Of a DNA stretch of 64,000 bases, positions 56,515-64,000 are shown piece by piece. Made by a program: the position numbers and the translations under genes. The stretch is from Sycon ciliatum (taxonomy: Eukaryota; Porifera; Calcarea; Leucosolenida; Sycettidae). Under the pieces are notes generated by a model, which did no database searches, was not told the DNA's origin, and saw only the letters and a program-made list of their open reading frames with translations. The stretch spans positions 20,139,158 through 20,203,157 of the forward strand of contig NC_088645.1 in the NCBI RefSeq assembly GCF_964019385.1. Reading direction: 5' to 3'. The first letter of the stretch is position 1. Every line of letters begins with the position of its first letter.

Positions 56515-59500
56515 TTATGCAACCAAAGCAGAGGCGGTGGATGATTCACTGCAGGCAAACGAGCAAACAGAAATGAGACAAGAGAGTTATTCACACAACA
56601 ACCATTTAGCTGTGCCAACATGCTAAATAGCAATGAAATTATTTATTGAGGTAATCTGGAAGAAGCAATGGCTTGTTGCTGGCAATTGATTGGGTCTGAT
56701 TGTAACTCATCCCCAGCAATCTATATCAATGGGTCACCCGGCATTATCGATAAATTTTACAGAACGAAAACGTCAAGTTACGACCACCCCGGAAAAAATG
56801 TATCAACTCAATAGATAGAATGGATTTATGGTATAGGGAGTTTACTTGTGTATAAATCTTACTGTAACCTCAAGCCTATAGGTCAAGTAAGTACACGCAT
56901 GTAGGGCAAAATGGGAGCTTCACTGCTTTTTTAAATCTGCAAACAAAACCATGGCACCCAATTTTTCAAGAGAAACATGTGCAGTACAGTCGTGCACCCA
57001 AGAACGATGTTTCCAAAGGGGTTAGCCTGGGACGTCCTTATTTTTATTCTTGGCTGCAGTCGTATAGCACGTTCTTAGACAAAAATCCGCACCGGAACAT
57101 TGTGTCCTACAAGCTGCCGTTCTAAAGTTTAGGCTTTGGCGTTCTTCAGCATGCGACTCTACAATGAAATTGTCCACATGGTCTACCATTCTGTAGATAG
57201 GCCGGCCAGAGACATGACGATGGCAATGTGAATCGCCATGACGACACTATTTAAAAAGCTAGTAGTAAGTATATGTGAAGTACATTCACACAACATGTGC
57301 CAGTGAAGCGACATCCAGATGTGGTAAGACACCGTAAGAATATTAGCAAGGACTTACTACTTCCAGTTGGAGGGAAGACCACGCCTCGTCTTGTAGTAGC
57401 GAGCAAGGCGATGGATACGGCTCTCGATGAGAATGAGCCTGAACTTGGAATCCTTATCCTGAAACATGTACCCACACTAAATAGAATCGAAGCAGGATAT
57501 TGTTCACCCTGGTACATTTACCAAAAGCCACATCATTGTTTTCCAAAAAGATGCATGGAGTGACCGCACAGACTGGTCACAACAAGACATCACCACATTG
57601 GATATTCAAATTACTTTGAAACAAAGTGAACTAAAGTGGAAATGTATTCACTGTTTAGGCACTAGTTAACCTCTGTTAATTTGGCAAAGACATTTAATTT
57701 TAAATTCACAACCGCATCACGCAGTGAACCCAAGACTTCGCTAAGCCGTAAATACGGTAACGCTGAAAAGTAAAACACACCTTGCGTTGCTTCTCCATAT
57801 GCTTGCGGACAGAGACAGCCTTCTTGATAAGGTGGTACAAGTCCTCTGGAATGGCAGGGCCAAACCTAACACAAGGAAACAAAAATGAATACAAACACGG
57901 ACAGCTTGCACAAGGCGAAGAAACTAGTCTCTGAGTAACAGCAAACAAGTTCAAGGAACAGAACTTTTCAGCTAGATAATAAAACAGTGTTCAACTGTTC
58001 ATACTTTGAAATAGATTTGCATCAGGCAGTCTATATTGTATCAAAGGTTTAAAAAAAAGCCGAATACAAAGAACATTACACACGAGTAAGGGAACAAGGA
58101 AAATATTTTCTTTCTTTCAAGTCAGTAGTTGGCCAGTGGTCTGGATTTTCATATTCGGAGGCGTCCATCACATCCGGATTCTATTTAGTGAAAGACGACG
58201 TAGAGCTCTAAACCGTCTACAAAGAAAATATTTCTTTCTTTCAAGCCAGTAGTTGGCCAAGGATCCTAGGCTAGTGGTCTGGATTTTCATATTTGGAGGC
58301 CTCCATTACTTCCGGATTCTATTTAGTGAAGGAAGATGTAGAGCTCTAAACCGTTCACCTTTCAGAAATATAGGCACAGGTTTGTGTCACTAATCCAGCG
58401 GTTGCTGGCCCAAGTTTTCCATGCATAGCCTACAATTCACAAAGTGCGTTCATATTGATGGGCAAAGGTTAATAAACACAAGTGTCAGATACGAAAAGAA
58501 TGCAAACAAACTGTACATGTACATTTGTTACACCTGTATACTAGTCTTCCAGATGTGTCAACACATTGGCGATAATTTAGCTTCAGCCATTCAGAATATT
58601 CACTTGACCAACAGGGCCCGGTGCCGAGGGTGTCAGATAACTGACCGCTGATGAGGCCATTACATATGCTTTGAATGGAATGCATGGACTCAAGTGACAG
58701 TTTGTATTGAGATTCGAAGACCAAATTTGTATCAAGTGGCAAGCCATGCAAACAGTGTTAGGTTTGTGTTGCAAACCGGCACTCGCGCTCCACTGCTTTG
58801 CCACTCCATACAAGGCACCTCAAATCGTGACGTTATCACAATTATTTACATAATACAGCGCTGACAATTGCTCAAGTGAAGTGCTATCATAGTAGTAGCC
58901 AATCCAGCATATATTACAGTTCAAGGGATCCAGGGCAATCACTACAAACAGCAACCACAATTCGTTCTGCGTCATACAATCGGGATGTTGCAGACACCTG
59001 CTGTGTCCAACCTATACCCTGAGTCATCATTGGAGGGCGATGATGAGGCTGTTGTTAGTAACCATCACTGTACCGAAGTATAGGGTGCCACCATTGCATA
59101 GTAATATTTATTGCCCATTTTCAAAATTCGAATTGCTAAAAATGGGTTTCAATATTGCTAATGTCAGCTGCTACTTCTGCCGAGATGTAACGGACGGTGA
59201 CTAATATCTTTAAAGGAAGACAAACTAACTATTAAATTGAACATGTATGTAGGTAATTCATGAAAATGTAAAAAATATCAATTACATACCCTTAACCTTC
59301 AGGATTCGGAGGATCTTGTTGCCAGTAACAAGTTTGACCTGGGCAATACCATTGCTATCACGCAGCATCACACCTACAAATGCAATAGGTACAGATTGCA
59401 CAACAATGATCACGTCAATTAGGCATTCTGCTAAAGAGTTCTGTAAAATTGTGAATTGTGTTGAGTAAAATTATGCGTACAAAATCAAATTTCGACTTGT

Positions 59501-59855
59501 AGTAAATTGTTCTTACCGATTTGGGATGGAGTGCGCCCCTTCTTGGCGAGCTTGGCAATCATTTCCTTGACCTCGTCAGAGGACATCTTGACCCACTGCA
59601 GTTAACAGTAGGGTAAAATAGGTATTGTTTACCTTACAAGTCTTCCATACTTGCAGATTTTACTCAGCAGCTAAAAACTTACTGTTGGCACACTGCGCCT
59701 GTATGGCAGTTCCGAGGACGAAATGCCCTTTCTGCAAAGTACCACAATCGAGCACAAACAAGATTGTCGTCAGGCAGGGAAATACGACTATGTAGAGAGG
59801 CTTCCAATGGCCTAAATCAGCTGGGAACATACCCGGGCGCGTGCATACGGACCAT
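56515..59855 (-). pseudogene. RPS13: RPS13 copy in left arm, frameshifted
   Basis: The same seven exons as the right copy, on the minus strand: 59855-59833, 59731-59683, 59595-59517, 59373-59290, 57865-57781, 57458-57358 and 56548-56515. All splice sites are GT-AG. Exon 5 is 85 nt, not 86: the run TTGGCCCCTG of the right copy is TTGGCCCTG here, shifting the frame at about codon 81. Three missense changes are also visible: A15E, A77V and V134G; at 15 and 134 the right copy keeps the residue found in human RPS13. The pyrimidine leader is interrupted (TCGTTTATTCTTTCTC). This could be a true decayed duplicate, a mutated allele joined by misassembly, or a homopolymer error in a real second copy. 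Confidence 0.85.
58086..58360 (-). repeat. Tandem duplication in intron 4, left arm
   Basis: Two units of about 130 bp share TTTCTTTCAAG(T/C)CAGTAGTTGGCCA and CCGGATTCTATTTAGTGAA. The first lacks the 14-bp block AGGATCCTAGGCTA present in the second. Confidence 0.85.
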
Positions 59856-60131
59856 GATTGCGTCTTCTTGCCAGGCGATCGAAAGAGAGGCGATCGAGAA
59901 AGAATAAACGAAAGCGCGCATGCGCCTTATTTCTCCATTGGAATATTTTTTGCCTACCTACCGGTACTGTACTTCGTCAGTTCGTGTTTCCCAGTCAGTG
60001 CATGGATGCAGTGCACTCGTACACTCGTACTCGCGCCACTGCACGTGCACTCATGCTAGCACTGAAGTGGAGCAATGACGTCATCAAGATTGCTTTTTGC
60101 AGAAGCGGATCGTCAGTTTTTCGAAAGATTT

Positions 60132-60201
60132 GGAATGGCTAGGCTGACTACTCGCCCCAAAAAGAAGCAGTTAAGTAAGCAATGCAACGAATTCATTTCA
60201 A
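60132..60201. other. Spacer of the giant inverted repeat
   Basis: Unique sequence of about 70 bp between TTTTTCGAAAGATTT and AAATCTTTCGAAAAA. It lies midway between the two RPS13 start codons (about 617 bp apart), so any promoter elements for both copies lie within the arms on either side. Confidence 0.85.
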
Positions 60202-60471
60202 ATCTTTCGAAAAACGATCAGCTTCTGCAAAAAGCAATCTTGATGACGTCATTGCTCCACTTCAGTGCTAGCATGAGTGCACGTGCAGTGGCGCGAGTAC
60301 GCGTGTACGAGTGCACTGCATCCATGCACTGACTGGGAAACACGAACTGACGAAGTACAGTACCGGTAGGTAGGCAAAAAATATTCCAATGGAGAAATAA
60401 GGCGCATGCGCGCTTTCGTTCTTTCTTTCTCGATCGCCTCTCTTTCGATCGCCTGGCAAGAAGACGCAATC

Positions 60472-63400
60472 ATGGTCCGTATGCACGCGCCCGGGTATGT
60501 TCCCAGCTGATTTAGGCCATTGGAAGCCTCTCTACACAGTCGTATTTCCCTGCCTGACGACAATCTTGTTTGTGCTCGATTGTGGTACTTTGCAGAAAGG
60601 GCATTTCGTCCTCGGCACTGCCATACAGGCGCAGTGTGCCAACAGTAAGTTTTTAGCTGCTGAGTAAAATCTGCAAGTATGGAAGACTTGTAAGGTAAAC
60701 AATACCTATTTTACCCTACTGTTAACTGCAGTGGGTCAAGATGTCCTCTGACGAGGTCAAGGAAATGATTGCCAAGCTCGCCAAGAAGGGGCGCACTCCA
60801 TCCCAAATCGGTAAGAACAATTTACTACAAGTCGAAATTTGATTTTGTACGCATAATTTTACTCAACACAATTCACAATTTTACAGAACTCTTTAGCAGA
60901 ATGCCTAATTGACGTGATCATTGTTGTGCAATCTGTACCTATTGCATTTGTAGGTGTGATGCTGCGTGATAGCAATGGTATTGCCCAGGTCAAACTTGTT
61001 ACTGGCAACAAGATCCTCCGAATCCTGAAGGCTAAGGGTATGTAATTGATATTTTTTACATTTTCATGAATTACCTACATACATGTTCAATTTAATAGTT
61101 AGTTTGTCTTCCTTTAAAGGTATTAGTCACCGTCCGTTACATCTCGGCAGAAGTAGCAGCTGACATTAGCAATATTGAAACCCATTTTTAGCAATTCGAA
61201 TTTTGAAAATGGGCAATAAATATTACTATGCAATGGTGGCACCCTATACTGCGGTACAGTGATGGTTACTAACAACAGCCTCATCATCGCCCTCCAATGA
61301 TGACTCAGGGTATAGGTTGGACACAGCAGGTGTCTGCAACATCCCGATTGTATGACGCAGAACGAATTGTGGTTGCTGTTTGTAGTGATTGCCCTGGATC
61401 CCTTGAACTGTAATATATGCTGGATTGGCTACTACAATGATAGCACTTCACTTGAGCAATTGTCAGCGCTGTATTATGTAAATGTGATAACGTCACGATT
61501 TGAGGTGCCTTGTATGGAGTGGCAAAGCAGTGGAGCGCGAGTGCCGGTTTGCAACCCAAACCTAACACTGTTTGCATGGCTTGCCACTTGATACAAATTT
61601 GGTCTTCGAATCTCAATACAAACTGTCACTTGAGTCCATGCATTCCATTCAAAGCATATGTAATGGCCTCATCAGCGGTCAGTTATCTGACACCCTCGGC
61701 ACCGGGCCCTGTTGGTCAAGTGAATATTCTGAATGGCTGAAGCTAAATTATCGCCAATGTGTTGACACATCTGGAAGACTAGTATACAGGTGTAACAAAT
61801 GTACATGTACAGTTTGTTTGCATTCTTTTCGTATCTGACACTTGTGTTTATTAACCTTTGCCCATCAATATGAACACACTTTGTGAAGTGTAGGCTATGC
61901 ATGGAAAACTTGGGCCAGCAACCGCTGGATAAGTGACACGCTCCTGTGCCTATATTTCTGAAAGGTGAACGGTTTAGAGTTCTACATCTGCCTTCACTAA
62001 ATAGAATCCGGAAGTAATGGAGGCCTCCAAATATGAAAATCCAGACCACTAGCCTAGGATCCTTGGCCAACTACTTGCTTGAAAGAAAGAAATATTTTCT
62101 TTGTAGACGGTTTAGAGCTCTACGTCTTCCTTCACTAAATAGAATCCGGATGTGATGGAGGCCTCCGAATATGAAAATCCAGACCACTAGCCTAGGATCT
62201 TTGGCCAACTACTGGCTTGAAAGAAAGAAAATATTTTCTTTGTTCCCTTACTCGTGTGTAATGTTCTTTGTATTCGGCTATTTTTAAAACCTTTGATACA
62301 ATATAGACTGCCTGATGCAAATCTATTTCAAAGTATGAACAGTTGAACACTGTTTTATTATCTAGCTGAAAAGTTCTGTTCCTTGAACTTGTTTGCTGTT
62401 ACTCAGAGACTAGTTTCTTCTCCTTGTGCAAGCTGTCCGTGTTTGTATTCATTTTTTCCTTGTGTTAGGTTTGGCCCCTGCCATTCCAGAGGACTTGTAC
62501 CACCTTATCAAGAAGGCTGTCTCTGTCCGCAAGCATATGGAGAAGCAACGCAAGGTGTGTTTTACTTTTCAGCGTTACCGTATTTACGGTTTAGCGAAGT
62601 CTTGGGTTCACTGCGTGATGCGGTTGTGAATTTAAAGTTATATGTCTTTGCCAAATTAACAGATGTTAACTAGTGCCTGAACAGTGAATACATTTCCACT
62701 TTAGTTCACTTTGTTTCAAAGTAATTTGAATATCCAATGTGGTGATGTCTTGTTGTGACCAGTCTGTGCGGTCACTCCATGCATCTCTTTGGAAAACAAT
62801 GATGTGGCTTTTGGTAAATGTACCAGGGTGAACAATATCCTGCTTCGATTCTATTTGGTGTGGTTACATGTTTCAGGATAAGGATTCCAAGTTCAGGCTC
62901 ATTCTCATCGAGAGCCGTATCCATCGCCTTGCTCGCTACTACAAGACGAGGCGTGTTCTTCCCTCCAACTGGAAGTAGTAAGTCCTTGCTAATATTCTTA
63001 CGGTGTCTTACCACATCTGGATGTCGCTTCACTGGCACATGTTGTGTGAATGTACTTCACATATACTTACTACTAGCTTTTTAAATAGTGTCGTCATGGC
63101 GATTCACATTGCCATCGTCATGTCTCTGGCCGGCCTATCTACAGAATGGTAGACCATGTGGACAATTTCATTGTAGAGTCGCATGCTGAAGAACGCCAAA
63201 GCCTAAACTTGAGAACGGCAGCTTGTAGGACACAATGTTCCGGTGCGGATTTTGTATAAGAACGTGCTATACGACTGCAGCCATGAGTAAAAATAAGGAC
63301 GTCCCAGGCTAACCCCTTGGAAACATCGTTCTTGGGTGCACGACTGTACTGCACATGTTTCTCTGGAAAAATTGGGTGCCATGGTTTTGTTTGCAGATTT

Positions 63401-63818
63401 AAAAAAGCAGTGAAGCTCCCATTTTGCCCTACATGCGTGTACTTACTTGACCTATAGGATTGAGGTTACAGTAAGATTTATACACAAGTAAACTCCCTAT
63501 ACCATAAATCCATTCTATCTATTGAGTTGATACATTTTTTCCGGGGTGGTCGTAACTTGACGTTTTCGTTCTGTAAAATCTATCGATAATGCCGGGTGAC
63601 CCATTGATATAGATTGCCGGGGATGAGTTACAATCAGACCCAATCAATTGCCAGCAGCAAGCCATTGCTTCTTCCAGGTTACCTCAATAAATAATTTCAT
63701 TGCTATTTAGCATGTTGGCACAGCTAAATGGTTGATGTGTGAATAACTCTCTTGTCTCATTTCTGTTTGCTGGTTTGCCTGCAGTGAATCATCCACCGCC
63801 TCTGCTTTGGTTGCATAA
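60472..63818 (+). CDS. RPS13: Ribosomal protein S13 (uS15), intact
   Basis: Seven exons: 60472-60494, 60596-60644, 60732-60810, 60954-61037, 62469-62554, 62877-62977 and 63785-63818. Together they make 456 nt, or 151 residues plus stop, the same length as human RPS13. All junctions are GT-AG and in phase. Landmarks: RMHAPGKG at the N-terminus, [16 protein letters not shown]-like [36 protein letters not shown], and the invariant end [11 protein letters not shown]. The protein is a small-subunit component binding 18S rRNA. A pyrimidine tract (TCGTTCTTTCTTTCTC, 60416-60431) before the ATG fits the TOP element usual for ribosomal protein mRNAs. Intron 4 (1.43 kb) is the longest. This is the best-supported host gene in the window. 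Confidence 0.97.
61970..62245 (+). repeat. Tandem duplication in intron 4, right arm
   Basis: This is the counterpart of 58086-58360. Here both units contain the CTAGCCTAGGATC(C/T)TTGGCC block, so the arms differ by a 14-bp deletion or by unequal exchange. Confidence 0.85.
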
Positions 63819-64000
63819 ATTGCCTTAAGCATAACATTCGAAAGACTGAAAGCTAATAAAGATGGCTGTTGTTTAGTGAGAGTCGTGTGATGTGCGTGCT
63901 ATGTTTGCAAGCTCCTGTAACCACAGTGCAGATTGGGGTATGACATTTTGAAACTTGTTAGTGTCCTTTTGCATGACTTGCATGGACCTCCCTTCTCAGA

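Larger units (their letters stand above)
56351..64000. repeat. Giant inverted repeat with RPS13 in each arm
   Basis: The left arm is 56351-60131 and the right arm 60202-64000, around a 70-bp spacer. Paired positions sum to about 120,330-120,350 all along the arms, and TCTGAGAAGG at 56351 pairs with CCTTCTCAGA ending at the last base of the window. The right arm may therefore continue beyond it. The arms differ by scattered substitutions and small indels, including a 14-bp block present in both intronic units on the right but only one on the left. Confidence 0.96.

Noticed and set aside
61260..61400. Box C/D snoRNA in RPS13 intron 4 (RPS13 introns host U14 in vertebrates)
   Set aside because: ATGATGACT near 61297 resembles box C, but no CTGA box D with a terminal stem is found at a suitable distance.
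1..64000. CRISPR array, prokaryotic operon or phage features
   Set aside because: Intron-containing genes and LINE/MITE content show a eukaryotic nuclear sequence; the regular 69-bp repeats have no spacer pattern.

Overview
This is a repeat-rich stretch of a nuclear animal genome. The evidence is a seven-exon ribosomal protein S13 gene, a six-exon USP10-type deubiquitinase with GT-AG introns, and many animal-type non-LTR retroelements and DNA transposons. I cannot name the species. The mix of retroelement types and a hammerhead-ribozyme repeat suggests a non-vertebrate, possibly an early-branching or marine invertebrate, but that is inference.

Layout. 1-19.1 kb is a transposon graveyard built on a composite repeat (family A, with a relative, family B). 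Into it are inserted a DNA element (1437-2161), a TTA-flanked MITE (2740-3248), a 3.8 kb non-LTR retrotransposon with a restriction-like endonuclease domain (4567-8395), a complete 5.0 kb PIF/Harbinger transposon with transposase and partner protein (9961-14971), and a fold-back element (17550-17831). 19.1-30.6 kb has LINE tails, microsatellites, MITEs and one likely host gene with a single membrane span and a long tail (21678-23089, minus strand). 30.6-32.4 kb is the most unusual segment: an inverted copy plus about three direct copies of a 480-bp unit, each carrying a well-formed hammerhead ribozyme. 32.4-42.3 kb is again repeats and LINE fragments plus a TTAA-flanked element. 42.5-44.2 kb is a 554-codon open frame of internally repeated Ser/Ala-rich sequence. 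45-48.6 kb holds two MITEs, a retroelement fragment and a second, decayed hammerhead locus. 48.97-51.28 kb is the USP10-like gene. 51.3-56.3 kb is largely non-coding with a degenerate tandem repeat.

56.35-64.0 kb is a giant inverted repeat (arms about 3.8 kb, 70-bp spacer), with a whole RPS13 gene in each arm, head to head. The right copy is intact (151 residues). The left has a one-base deletion in exon 5 and three missense changes, so it is a pseudogene, a mutant allele joined by misassembly, or a sequencing error.

Host genes here show no functional link to one another. The organising principle is nested mobile elements, several of which can be ordered in time by target-site duplications.
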